DNA of 64,000 bases from positions 62,001-126,000 of the forward strand of contig JAODUP010000931.1 of assembly GCA_025642065.1 (NCBI GenBank), in the 5' to 3' direction. Positions 35,522 through 47,449 of this stretch are shown here, piece after piece; position 1 is the stretch's first letter; every line of letters begins with the position of its first letter. The position numbers and the translations under genes were made by a program. Source of the DNA: Paralvinella palmiformis. Taxonomy: Eukaryota; Annelida; Polychaeta; Terebellida; Alvinellidae. Below the pieces are notes generated by a model. The model was not told where the DNA came from. It saw nothing but the letters and a program-made list of their open reading frames with translations, and did not search any database.

Positions 35522-36240
35522 GTATTTGTATAAGTCAAATTTAGTACATAGTTCAGCATTTATCTTAATTTTAAGCTCGTACTGAACAGCTTTTAATGTG
35601 TATTATTCTCAGTTGTAAATATCTATCTGAGAAATGTATACAAAAGATTTGACACAACGTTTTTATGACATAACAAATAAATGTGTCATGACCTTTAATC
35701 CATAGATACAATAAAAACAAGAAATAATCTCAGATAAGCAGATTACACAGGACTCGGTTCGACAAATCACCTTATCTTATCTCCTCATATTTCCTTACGG
35801 TTCTGCCTCCTCCAATCAAAACATCCTTTTTTAGAGTTTTCTTTCATAAGATAATCTTTATTCTTATAACATAATAATACGCAGAACCACGAAGGCTTTT
35901 AGTAACCACACTGACGTTTGGGTTTATCTTTCTCATTCCAGCTAACAGTAAATATTGATTAGCATTCATCTTTTTCCATTCCAAACGACAATAGATATAA
36001 GATTCTGTCATTTACAACTACGGTTTAATGATTTGTTTGTTTGTATGTTTTGTCTAACAGTTGATAGTTAATTGTTTGATTAATATTTATGAATTTATAT
36101 CAAACAGTATATGATGTGAATAAGAAGTACACGAAACTATTTGTGTCAATTAATGAATAAATTATTCATTGAATAAATAATTTCGATTATAATAATAAAA
36201 TAAAGATACAATGTGTTTTAGTAATTATAAGCAAGAACAT
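35520..36240. other. AT-rich DNA, nothing recognised
   Basis: No repeat shared with other segments, no coding similarity and no RNA gene seen. Confidence 0.5.
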
Positions 36241-36302
36241 ATCTGGAGTGCATAAAGGTAATATTTATATGTAATATATATATATATATATATATATGTG
36301 TG

Positions 36303-36379
<77 letters not shown>

Positions 36380-37460
36380 AAGTGTACTGAAATGTTGAAA
36401 GACTGTATTGGTTATGATAAATGGTCAATAGGTGTTTCATTTAGATTCGGGATTGGTTTCACGTGGCACAACTATTCGAGATCCTACTCGAGATCGACAT
36501 GAGATGATGTTGAAGCTGAAGTCTTTTATTGGCGGATGAAATCTATATAAGCTACGCGTATTACTGAACTAGTACCTAATTAATTGGAAGCCGATCATTC
36601 ACTTACGTTACTGTGAATGTATTCAGAATAACATGATTAAAATCCTTCCCGGAGCTACACTATTTCTGAATATGAATGCATTCAAACTTTGACCTTTTTA
36701 CAAACCTGAAATTCAAAAGTGTTATGTAGGTATGAAGGCGCTGTATAACCGGATACATTACCTACTTGGTTTATATAATACGTGATTTATCCGACAGTTT
36801 TGTTTTTAATTATTACTTAAATGTGAATTATTCTGACATTTTACATTATTTTTTTGTTCACGTTTTACCCACTTTCGTTCTGCAGATAATGGCGAGATAT
36901 ACCATAAATCCCCAGATTTAGTCATCAAAACCCAATGTTTTACCTTTATCGATGGAGGATTTGTTTACGATACCTGAGTACGAATTAACATTCCCCTATC
37001 ACCTATTTGATGCATTTGATATATTTTGTCCTAAATCTGCTTGAAGATATGTGTTCAGAAGTGACGATACTCATTTGTTTAGCAAACGCCCCAAAAATAA
37101 ATAACCAAATCGCTCACTCGCTTTTGGTTTATATTTGACATTTTTAGCTGAAACATCTGCTGTATTATTATCATATAATAGTTTCATCATGAGTGTAAAG
37201 ACCAGAAGACCATTCGTTTAACAGCTGGTAACAACCATATGAATAACAGAAGCCACTGAACAAAATCCCTGTTAAACAGCATCCGTTATTTAGTGACTAA
37301 TGAAAGGTTAAAGCTCGAATTTAGGGAGGATCTATTTCGTGGAGGAATTGGTGTATTGCAATTATCTGATAGTATGAGGGAAACATTGTTCGGTAATGCT
37401 GCTTCATGAACAAGATGAAAGAAAGTAAGCAGGGAAGTGAGAGAGAGGGTATGAGAGGAG
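36240..37460 (+). repeat. RepF copy 4 (longest), with expanded microsatellite
   Basis: After the microsatellite the landmarks are 'gattggtttcacgtggcaca' (36,450), 'gacatgagatgatgttgaag' (36,495), 'ggcggatgaaatctatataa' (36,531), 'tttagcaaacgcc' (37,078) and 'gaccagaagaccatt' (37,200). The GA-rich end is at 37,420-37,460. The minus-strand frame at 37,286-37,507 shares 'FH.VHE.AL.N' with RepF copy 1. Confidence 0.8.
36276..36373. repeat. Compound (TA)n(GT)n microsatellite inside RepF
   Basis: TA at 36,276-36,297, then GT at 36,298-36,373. The same place in the other RepF copies holds only a short 'TATGTGGTATATG' seed. Confidence 0.95.
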
Positions 37461-37859
37461 ACACTATCATAATCCTTGAAGCATTCTAATGAATCGATGA
37501 TATCCATAGGTGAAGATACGTTAGCGAAATAACAGTTTACGTTTGTAATCCATGATTACTATTTCAGGCAAACAATGTTTCAAAGTTTAGGACTTAGGCC
37601 ATAATTAATCTTTCCTATTGGCATTATTCAACGATATATCTTCAGCTCTGTTTCGAGATGATTCCCACGAAAGGCGCATGCAATAGTTGTCATAAACACT
37701 ATACGGCTGAGAGCATCAGGCCTCAAACCATCAATCAGACATACATCTCCATAAATCTATGCCAGCTTAAATGTACATACATGAAACTAAACATGTATAA
37801 ATATAATCGCACATAACTCTAACCATACATAAGGCTACCCAATCAGCAATCTGTGGATA

Positions 37860-38190
37860 TATATAGCCCTATGTATAAATGATCCTGAAATAATGACACT
37901 AGGTTTAACCTATTGATCAGCCTGTCATCCAGAGACAATTTGCTTCTCCTAAATTGCAAAATGTTAAATAAGTGAAAGTACTTACGTGCACGAGGATGAA
38001 TCACATCATTTGACGTTATATATCACAGTAATCAATACAGATATGTGGTTCAGTGATAACCTAATACATAAATAAGATAACTACTTCGATATTATAGTTT
38101 ACAAAAACTTCCTGTTGATCAAAGGAAACTCCTACATAACATTTCGACACCACATATTCTGACCTCAGTTTTATTTGGGTTTCAAAAGCA
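37860..38190 (-). repeat. RepH copy 3, inverted
   Basis: The reverse complement contains 'ACTGAGGTCAGAATATGTGG', 'GTTATCACTGAACCACATAT' and 'AGGAGAAGCAAATTG', matching 15,024-15,280 in order. Confidence 0.75.
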
Positions 38191-38489
38191 CAATAGTTAT
38201 ACATGTAAAATTCTTACGGGCAATTATGGACGCCTGTTGCAGTAAATATTAAACCAAATCCCCCGATGAATCGTCAAGTTGACTGGTAGACAATATTACC
38301 AAACAATTGTTAAGAAATAGGTGTCATAGATAGTAGCAAATTAAGCTAATTCCGATTATAATCCTTCCTATATTTCTTGTTCAAGCCAAAATATATCAAA
38401 CAAATGTTCTAGCAGATGAAAACAAATGATTGGTCGTCGTCCCGGGCAGAATATAAAAGTTTTGGGAATACCTTCTTGTTTCTCGTAAG

Positions 38490-38640
38490 ATGGATTTTAC
38501 TTTCACTCTATAACCTACAGCAGAGGGCCATAAAGTCAACAATTTAAAGTGTTAATCTTGTTGAGTTTAGCTCTTGGATTGTTCTGCTAATAGATGGGAT
38601 TATTTATATGAGGAAAGTTAACATTCATCATTCGAGACCG
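38490..38640 (+). repeat. RepG copy 2, first part
   Basis: 'tataacctacagcagag' and 'gttaatcttgttgagttta' match 30,180-30,245. About 1.4 kb without counterpart separates it from the rest of RepG copy 2. Confidence 0.65.
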
Positions 38641-40070
38641 ATGACGCTGTGTAATAATGACTGTCGGGCTGCAAGACAGATGTTATGGCAATAAACAAAC
38701 AAAACAAAAAACTATCTGCTAAAGAACAGTATGAATTCAAACATTAGGAAAATATGATTATCTTAAATAGTTAAGTTTTAATATAAGTCTCTTAATTGTT
38801 CTAACAAAATAATAAAACTGTCGTTGTTTAAAACGATCTGATTCAGACCTTCCGATATGGCTAATGACCATTCATTTTTCCAACGCCTGTCTGAGCTACA
38901 ACTTTTCACTCGTGCACTATGGTAATAAATATTACCTATTAAAATTAAGGGATAGTTAATTTGAAATTACAGTCATGCATGCAATCAATTATAAAGTTCA
39001 CAGTTTATTTGTGCCGAACAAATGACATGTTATTGAAAATAAATCATCAGGTTGGTAACTGTAATAGACTTGTTATCAATATAAGAAACTGATTCTGATC
39101 TCCGTGACCTCACAGTTGGTAAAAACAATGTTTTTTTAATCATATGGCTCAGCGAGCCCTGTGAAATGTTATAACCGCAAATGGACGTTCGTTAGATGGC
39201 GCAGTCGTTGAAGAAATAGTTTATTAAATGCTACTTATATTATTCTTTCCTTCAATAGCATTTAAACTATTGTTGTTTTGTATGGAACTTGTGAAGTAAA
39301 CACGATATAATAATAACATATACTAATTTATAAAACTGCATGACATTTGATATAAAATGCAAATCTATTATTACGAATGACGTTTAATAAATAATTGTCT
39401 TAAACAGCAATGTTTATCGCGAGCCAGTTATATTTATAATACTCGTCTCAAACATAGTATGTAAAGTGGTGCACTAAATCAGTGAATCAATATATAAAAA
39501 TGGTAATTACCTAATAATCTTTATATCTAATTACTGGGAATATTTTTATCAATATATACGAATTTGTCAATAATTTTAAAGACTACTTGTATTCTTTAAT
39601 AATACTCAAACCAATATATATAGTAAACACCTTTTTCATGTATTCAAAGTCAATTTACTTTAAATACTATTATTTTATTTTATAACATGAATTATCTAAA
39701 CAAAGTTATCTTTAAAGAATCTATTATTATTACTTATGCTAATATTTCGGTGTCTAGTATATGGCAGTTCTGATGAACAAATCTCGGAGTGTGGATTGAC
39801 TAAGGTTAATCTATAAAAAAAATTACGCTGTCTGATATTGAAGTGTATTTCATCCAACACGTTAATCCGTGTGAATTATGCAATATACTCATGATACATA
39901 TGTATTCTTGAAATCACAAACGTGTAGTAGGAAAGAGAACAGTACGTCCATCAAATTAAGCAATTATCAGTGTTGTCTTCATCGGTGAAATAAAATATTG
40001 ATATTAATTTTGTTATTCCATTTAAGATCTAAGAATATATCCCATTAATGATCGTATTAGTTGATTACAG
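38641..40070. other. AT-rich insert within RepG copy 2, nothing recognised
   Basis: No gene, SINE or LINE was recognised. This DNA is absent from RepG copy 1, so it is an insertion here or a deletion there; its ends carry no obvious inverted repeats. Confidence 0.45.
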
Positions 40071-41135
40071 AGAACCGATGATACTAGATTAAAAGGATTA
40101 CAGAATGGTACCTTAATGGGTGTAATTTGTTAAATGGAATACGTTGGCACTTTCATTAATCATTCTAGTTTTAACTCATTGTTATCAATCAGTTTATAAT
40201 GTACAGACGTTCATCTTTCTTGGATCTATTTAGTCTTTCAGTTAACTCGATTCTCTACGAAATCCATACAAATGTGTGCCAATGTAACTGATATCCGACG
40301 ATGTGCTGACACAGAGAAACAAAGCTCAGGATGATCAAAACCATCCTGGTCTGAATGTTAACAAAATCAATCCCTTCGAAGAATAGTGATAGTTTCCGTT
40401 CAGTGAATATCAATCTGGTGTAATTTGTATTTTTATCTTTAAAAGCTGAGTATTCTTTCAGTTAATAGACTTCTATATCTACTGCTAAGACCCTGGTAAA
40501 AATTTATTGTTAATTGTGCCACAAAAGTGGTGTTTCTGGTATACATTATTGCACCACATTTAGTCCACATTTGTACCCCGAGACCGTTAGGTGTCTGATT
40601 GGAGTGCATGAACCCCCGATTTAAATGAGTCTCAACTAAAGCAAATAGTTATAATTGAAAAAAAAATCCACATGCAATAAAACAATATTTCAGTTTAATA
40701 TTGCAAATAATTACATTGCGCTATGGACAGCAGATATCCTTACCCAATATTCTATTCACAAAGCTAATTTTAGAAACCTACATTACACAAAAAGAGTTCA
40801 TTTGCCTGACGCATGACACAGCATTGTTGTTAGTTTCTTCACTTTTCTAAAGGATTTTTATTTTTAATAATGCCAATGGTTTATTATAGATTGCTACTGT
40901 TAATGTACACATTACGATCTTCCCTTCTACACATAGCGAGTACTCATTGTGTAGCTGTCTTTCATTGTGGTATTTGTATCAGATTTAACTAATTAATAAG
41001 AGACATGTTACACACAGCATAATAGTATTCGCGATCAATAATATGTTCATCCAATCAAATAACGTATCTGCTGACCATCCTAGGTCTATAATATAAGATG
41101 GTTAGCGCGCTCGCATCTTTATGAACGGCTATAGC

Positions 41136-41173
<38 letters not shown>

Positions 41174-41490
41174 CTGACGTTTATATAACGCTCCATCCAG
41201 CTAGATACCTGCTCCAAAGCACTTTACAGTATTATTATCCCTGACTCGGGTCTGTGGCAATCCAACACACATTTCCACTCACACGTGACCATACAAAGGT
41301 TGCTGCTATTATAGGCGCGAGGTGTTAAACAGACATATAACCATCACATCCAGTCGGGTACTCATGTCTAACTCACTGAACCAAACTCCACATAACATCA
41401 TTGCAACTCCGAAGCCTCGAAGCCGCAACCCTTCGGCTATGAATCCTACGCTCTAAGTAACTGCTTCATCACTGCTCGACAATACAGTCT
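40070..41490 (+). repeat. RepG copy 2, main part, including SINE-C
   Basis: It matches 30,330-31,465. Shared blocks are listed under copy 1. A SINE-C sits at the corresponding place in both. Confidence 0.75.
41135..41490 (-). mobile_element. SINE-C copy 3
   Basis: Minus-strand tRNA-like head ('AGTTACTTAGAGCGTAGGAT' region), the same body, and a tail with 'TATATAAACGTCAGGTATT' ending in (ATT)n at 41,139-41,172. The B box is mutated ('GGCTTCGAGGC'). Confidence 0.85.
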
Positions 41491-41849
41491 AGTCATCATG
41501 GTCAATATGTTGACTTTATCATTGAGTTTATGTATTCACAAATTTGCCTATAAACCTCCAACGGGATATTTGAACAACAGACATTATTTATCTGTAGAAT
41601 CAACTTTGAAAAATGAGTTTTATAACATATTTGAACTTTTCAACAAAACCACTTTTTATTTACAATAACTAATTTAATAACCAACGTTACTCTGCTAATC
41701 CCAATCTTCCCAGTGTGGTGGAGGGGTCGTTTCGAATACACTGAAAAGCGAAATAAACTGAGTGTGTGTTAAATGAGATCTAGACCTTTGTTAGGTAATG
41801 AAATATCCCAAATTACCATATGAAGAAAAAACAACATTAAAATATATCC

Positions 41850-42400
41850 TACAGGCTAAAAATGTTAATTAACGATAAACGGATTTTGTGCATACATTTC
41901 GAGTAAAACTCTTAAAGTCATCAACATATACTGGAATTGGCATACATCAGCTGTTACCGATTGCATGTTACCAGATCAATGGCCGTGAGGATAAATGCCG
42001 GATAACATATCTGTATTTTTTAATTTAGCAATCGGTATTCAGGTTTTCTGGATTGGTGAATAACAAAGTAACCCAAATGGTTTATCTAGGTCAAGGTAAT
42101 GAAAACAAACGATATGACCGTCAACATTTTCACGTACAAACACATCCGTAATCTGAGCCAATAGCATGTATACCGGCAATATCATCGGAATAAGTGGCTA
42201 GCGATCACGCTTCGAATTATACTACTGCCATAATATATGTCCTGGTCAAATACATTAAGACTCTACACAGTTAGTGTGTTTGCCAAAGGCTAATTAAGGG
42301 GGACGTTGGCCAGAGACCTGCAGCTTCCCGATTTAAATCCCAGCTATAGTATGTCTAAATGATGTTTTATCTAACACATTACCATTTTATGCTTTGGCCT
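41850..42400 (-). repeat. RepR third copy, inverted
   Basis: The reverse complement of 41,990-42,250 follows 26,650-26,930 closely: 'CCAGGACATATATTATGGCA' is identical, and 'GTATACATGCTATTGGCT', 'ATTACCTTGACCTAGAT' and 'GCATTTATCCTCACGGCC' are near-identical. A SINE-D-like head occupies 42,285-42,345 (+), as it does at 26,520-26,620 (-). Confidence 0.8.
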
Positions 42401-42589
42401 TTAGTTACGGGCACAAACAACAGCCACATTTGTTGTTTCTCAGTTGTAAATATATACTTTGAACATGGTACATTATCTATCTGAATCACAGAATCTGCCG
42501 TGTCAAGGTGTTAATTGTTTTGAATTACAATGAAACATTTATTATTGGATAACTGAATACTATATTCTAGACATGTAATGATACTAATA

Positions 42590-42641
42590 CCAATAATAAT
42601 AAAAATAAAAATAATAATAATAATAATACTATTACTACTAC

Positions 42642-42675
<34 letters not shown>

Positions 42676-42676
42676 C
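42590..42676. repeat. (TAA)n/(TAC)n microsatellite
   Basis: Interrupted TAA repeat with TAC variants, about 85 bp. Confidence 0.95.
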
Positions 42677-43163
42677 ATAAAATACACTATATTTGTAAAG
42701 ATATTGCTGTTAATATCCATATTTCAAGTATCTTTCACTCAACTTTTGTAATATCATCCAGATGCACTAACGCATTTTTATAACATAACATAGACTCTCG
42801 GTGTTTATGATAATTTAATAATAAATAATCAAAAGTAGCGTAAGTCATCTACATTGAAAAATAATAAAAAGAAAAGGTTTAGAAAGGTGATCTTTGTATT
42901 CCCATATGCTATATTTGTTTGTATCTGTCGTTATGTTTCCATCAATATGTCAGCCTAATCTGTCTCTATTAGTGTATATCCTTTAATGTAACAGTCTAAA
43001 TTTGTAAAATATTAAACACTTTAATTGATTTTGAAATTCATAAATTAATATATATCATCAGTATTTATCGGACTTAATGTGAACTAATCAGTACCATATC
43101 TCCAAAACGGAATATCAATAATCAGATTGCTAGACGTTGGCACAACAAATCCTTTAGAAATAG

Positions 43164-43373
43164 GTCTTGTTTGTCCACTTTGAAGAAAACACCTTCTCCG
43201 TAGAATCTAATTTCACTAAGTGGGCTGAGACATGTTATAGCATAACCGTTTCTGTAATAAACAATCGGCAAATTCATTTAACACTGGCAGCTATTTCCCA
43301 AACAAATTATGGTCACTACAAAATTACTTCGTTAAATTATCTTCATGCTAGCAGAAAAAGAGGAATGTTTAAA
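43164..43373 (+). other. Possible Ig-domain exon or exon fossil
   Basis: A 70-codon open frame begins directly after an AG (43,162-43,163). Its composition is more protein-like than its neighbours'. The stretch 'INNRQIHLTLAAISQTNYGH' followed by 'YKI' has the spacing of the Ig E-F region (L.L..+S..+YG.Y). A Cys (in 'ETCYSITVSV') lies upstream, but the second conserved Cys after Y.C is absent (Y-K). A GTTAAA donor could follow 'ITS'. There is no polypyrimidine tract and no second exon, so this is weak; a chance frame is quite possible. Confidence 0.25.
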
Positions 43374-43379
43374 TAATGA

Positions 43380-44330
43380 TTTTGTTGTTACGGTTTGTTT
43401 TTATTGATGCTTCATTATTTCAATAAAAATAAATTCATTCAGTAAATTACCTAAGTACATAGTGATTATGTTAGAAATATCTATTTAATAATTATAGCCT
43501 TGCTAATGGCAATATAAACTATTAAAATAACCTATCAGTGTAAGGCTGTTTCCCAATCAGTAAGAGCTTCTATTTAGTACAATGGTCGTGGTTTATTATA
43601 AAATATTAATTAAACACCACCTCACATAATAGGTGAATAGTGGTAATGTTGTTTTGGAGGACCATGATCAAGTAGCGTCAGGTCGTGTCTTTGAATAATT
43701 CTGCTCCAGAATGTATGTTATAAAAATCAATTGTAGAGAAACAAATACACTAAAAAGTATAGGGTCCTATTAATTATATTTATTGCACAACTATTTCACA
43801 AGTTAAACTTGATGTCTTATTGTGGGACTATTATTCTGCCTCTGACTTCAGTAATTTGTGAAAGATGTTGCTATGGTGGTTATTGTTCGTTCGAATGCAA
43901 AAGTATTGAAAAAGATGAATATGAGTTGTGAAAAACTTCCATGGCAACATATAGCAATAATAGCCTTAATGGGTGCGATAATGTGCAATAAAATACTTCT
44001 ACTCTGAGCAAGTATGTCGAAGTCCGTCACTAAAGAATTGATGTGTTATAATCACATGTTGTTAATTACATTCATATAAATTTATTAAAAAGTGAGACTA
44101 TTCCTTAAATAAAATAATTTGTGAAGAAACCACATTTTTTTAAAACCGCAATCAAAACACCTGCTTTCAAAACATCCATTATGAATAATATTGTTTGCTT
44201 TATTGCAGTATGTAGTATATTTATTTGCAACCAAAGATTACAAATTGCAGGTTAGGCCAAATAATATGTTGGCGGAGTTTTTTTTTAAACATTAAACCAA
44301 ACTCAGAGTCATAATCAAGGTAGTCATCAG
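43380..44330. other. AT-rich DNA, nothing recognised
   Basis: No repeats shared with other segments and no coding similarity were recognised. Confidence 0.5.
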
Positions 44331-44339
44331 ACATGGGGT

Positions 44340-44430
44340 CAATTCTATTTTATCAATTCCAATTCCAGTTCTACTCAAATCCATTTGGTCAATTCAAATT
44401 CAATTCAAATTCTAAATTTATCAATTCAAT
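44340..44430 (+). repeat. Degenerate 'CAATTC/CAAATTC' repeat
   Basis: 'tcaattc', 'ccaattcc' and 'caaattcaattc' recur with irregular spacing of about 6-7 bp, forming a cryptically simple tract. Confidence 0.7.
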
Positions 44431-44483
44431 ATTCCGTTTTTTATCGACTCTTTTGTTGCCTAATACCTTTTACCATAATTGCG

Positions 44484-44535
44484 TACTCGGAGTACCTACT
44501 CCGAGTACCTACTCGAAATACCTACTCCAAGTAGT
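44484..44535. repeat. 13-bp self-complementary minisatellite
   Basis: Four units of about 13 bp of the form TACTCCGAGTACC, with variants. The first unit (TACTCGGAGTA) is itself palindromic and pairs with the second (TACTCCGAGTA). Confidence 0.85.
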
Positions 44536-44753
44536 TTACATTCCAGGTAGGATTGTCATGGAAGAAATATCTGTGAATTGAAAAATTAAATGGTAAATTA
44601 ATTTGTGGGTTTTATTATTTTTGGCCGTTCTAACATTGAACAGAGGTAAATTTTCGTAAACAGCAATATATCTATATAGACTACACGTATGCTATATCTA
44701 GACCATTTTAATTTGTTAAACACTCACGTAGGGTGCCACAGTCGGTGTGCGTA

Positions 44754-44757
<4 letters not shown>

Positions 44758-44818
<61 letters not shown>
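44758..44818. repeat. (TA)n microsatellite
   Basis: About 61 bp of TA. Confidence 0.95.
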
Positions 44819-44822
<4 letters not shown>

Positions 44823-45117
44823 AAAGTTCTGGATCAATTTGGTTCCAGTATATTGGTAACACCATTGGTAAGTGATAATGTGGTACAAAATTGCAAAACC
44901 CCAACCACAAGGCGCTTTTAGCTAAACAGATATTTGATGATATCAAGTGGTGGATCATAATCTTGGGTGCATCCCCGTTTAATCGTGTATTTTGTATACA
45001 TCAAAGATGTATGACTATTCCACTGCCCAAGATTCCTAATTGTGCCCTGTAGGAGCCTTGAAACGAATTTGACTACTATTCATTGTTCCTAAACTGTTCA
45101 TACCATATTATGCAAAG

Positions 45118-45120
<3 letters not shown>

Positions 45121-45164
<44 letters not shown>
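45121..45164. repeat. (TA)n microsatellite
   Basis: About 44 bp of TA. Confidence 0.95.
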
Positions 45165-45167
<3 letters not shown>

Positions 45168-45762
45168 CATAATTCACTGCGTTGTTTATTCGTTTGGTTT
45201 ATTATAAGCTTAATATATTTAATTATTGACATCATGAAATGTCTCATTTGATTGTTCTAAAAAAGAAATAATTTAAATAAGATTACATTTATGATCCACA
45301 AATGGCGAAGAACAGCATGCATGTTATACAGTTTTAGGTTGTGACTGGTTGTTGAAAACACTATTTCTTCATAGATACTATCTGTTAAAATAAAATAATT
45401 TTATTTCTACATCTGTATTAACCGTCAAATGTTGATAAACACCACACGCAAGGACAACCAAACATGTTTTAATGAACTTTTACACATAACTTTAACACTT
45501 TTCTTTAATTGTGAAGTTGTCATTAGCCTTCGTCGTGTCAATTTGAGTTAATCAATGTTCATATAATATAATATAATATATAAGTTTCATATGTTTTCGT
45601 ATAATCATTTTATTATTTATTTAAGAGGTAAAATTCATAGTTTATAGTCGTTAACTGATTACATATTATGACAACTTGTAATTTGAGTTTCTTTTCGACG
45701 TGTAGTTTCGCTTGTTACTTTGAAAGAGAGTTAAATTTTGGAAGACAATGCCCGCAATTTAT

Positions 45763-46127
45763 GCGAGCTCCGGTGGCATAGCGGTTAAGCACCCGGCACT
45801 TGGTGCCAACGGTCACAGGTTCGAACCCCGTAAGAGGTCGAAACTTTCCAGAGATTAATTTCTCGGCTCACAACATCGTGGGTGGCTGACCACGTTAAAT
45901 GGCGCTGCCGTCTCCACTGAATTATTTAAAATAAAGGGGGACGTTAAAAACCCCATGAGGACGTAAAACACTCTGGCAGTGACCACCCTCAGGGTATTTC
46001 GGCTCCATCTTTCCGTACTGCTCCCCTGTGAGTGGTGGGGGAGGAGATTTCTCAACCACTCCAACACAGAAGCTGTGCTGATTAAGCGACAGCCAGGGGA
46101 TTCTCCCCGAACAACAAAATCAACCAA
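45763..46127 (+). mobile_element. SINE-B, full length, with 11-bp target-site duplication
   Basis: The tRNA-like head carries an A box (TGGCATAGCGGTTAAG, 45,774-45,789) and a B box (GGTTCGAACC, 45,818-45,827). It is followed by a roughly 290-bp body and a short A/C-rich end (ACAACAAAATCAACCAA). CCGCAATTTAT stands at 45,752-45,762 and again at 46,128-46,138, fixing both ends. The intact boxes and perfect duplication suggest recent retroposition. The head is SINE, not a tRNA gene: the anticodon-arm region does not fold convincingly and the body follows directly. Confidence 0.95.
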
Positions 46128-46169
46128 CCGCAATTTATCTATATTTATTGAAATGTTTTAAATGATAGA

Positions 46170-46195
46170 AACAACAACAACAACACACACACACA

Positions 46196-46233
<38 letters not shown>

Positions 46234-46256
46234 ACACACACTCACACACACAAACA
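46170..46256. repeat. (CA)n microsatellite
   Basis: A CA tract with CTCA interruptions, preceded by (CAA)n, about 40 bp 3' of SINE-B. Confidence 0.9.
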
Positions 46257-46899
46257 AAAGCACGGGTATGCAGAGTATTGTAAATAATAATACTCAATTT
46301 ATCGATTAGTATAATGAAAATATGTTTGTTGATAAACTAATAATATTTTAGGAATTAATAAAGATTCACTCTTTCTTCTAGATCTGAAATATTAGGTAAT
46401 AGCACTTCAATCTGAATCATAGATACCCCGAAATCGATATTGTAAGAAGAAGGTAAGAAGATAGACAAGAATCAATTATATGATTTTCAGGTATTAATAA
46501 ACAGATTATCTTAGGTTATTCGTTAGGGAAATATAGAAGTCTCACAACCTAATACCTGCAAAGCTCCATTATAAAACTGATTAAAAGGTTTCCAATCAAA
46601 AAATGTATCTCCTTTCCGAAGAGCATTGTTCTTCGCCCATATATCCAGATATATGGCAAGAGTCGAGGCTACACAACAAATAATTAAACCAGAACAATTT
46701 AATGTAACCTGAATTTATATGCACCGTTAGAAAGTGTTCACAATATGTGTATACCAGACATAAATATAAACTCAAAATGAAATAGTATATTTAAGACACA
46801 GCATGATATCTATCAAGCTTCTACAACATAACTAGTGTTCCCCTAGATCACCTTTTGAGATACTGTGCGTATTAATGGTTATACTAGCAGTAGAGATCT

Positions 46900-47165
46900 G
46901 TAAATTACAATTATATTTTGGCCGTTTGTTCACCTTTCTAAAGGTCATCGGCTTTGATGGCCAGCAATTTCAACTACCACTGTTACTATACTAACACCAA
47001 GTTAATAACACAAAATCACGTATGATACCCACTTAGTTCTAAAATCTCCTGTTCGGATTTCTCTTCCGGTTGTTCTATCCAAATTAAAGGGATAGCTTTC
47101 AGAACATTTCCGGTTACAGTGAATCATTCACATTTGTCCAGGATCACTAATCATCTAATGTCTCT
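46900..47165 (+). repeat. RepJ copy 1
   Basis: It matches 56,490-56,745: 'tttgttcaccttt', 'taacaccaa', 'aacacaaaatcac', 'ttccggttgt.ctatccaa.ttaaaggg' and 'cagaacatttccggt'. Both copies end 90-100 bp before a large (TA)n. The reverse complement also matches 22,460-22,550. Confidence 0.75.
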
Positions 47166-47249
47166 GAATTATATCAAGCTAACTTTTCCAGATGTAACAG
47201 TCAATACCTTGCTTTTCTCTTTTTGGTATATTTTCTTTTATCAAGTGTA

Positions 47250-47394
<145 letters not shown>

Positions 47395-47449
47395 CTATGT
47401 GTGTGTGTATGATTGGTTTGCTGTTTCTAAGGATTAACAATGCAAATGG

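Noticed and set aside
45763..45835. tRNA gene candidate
   Set aside because: Head of SINE-B, bounded by an 11-bp target-site duplication.
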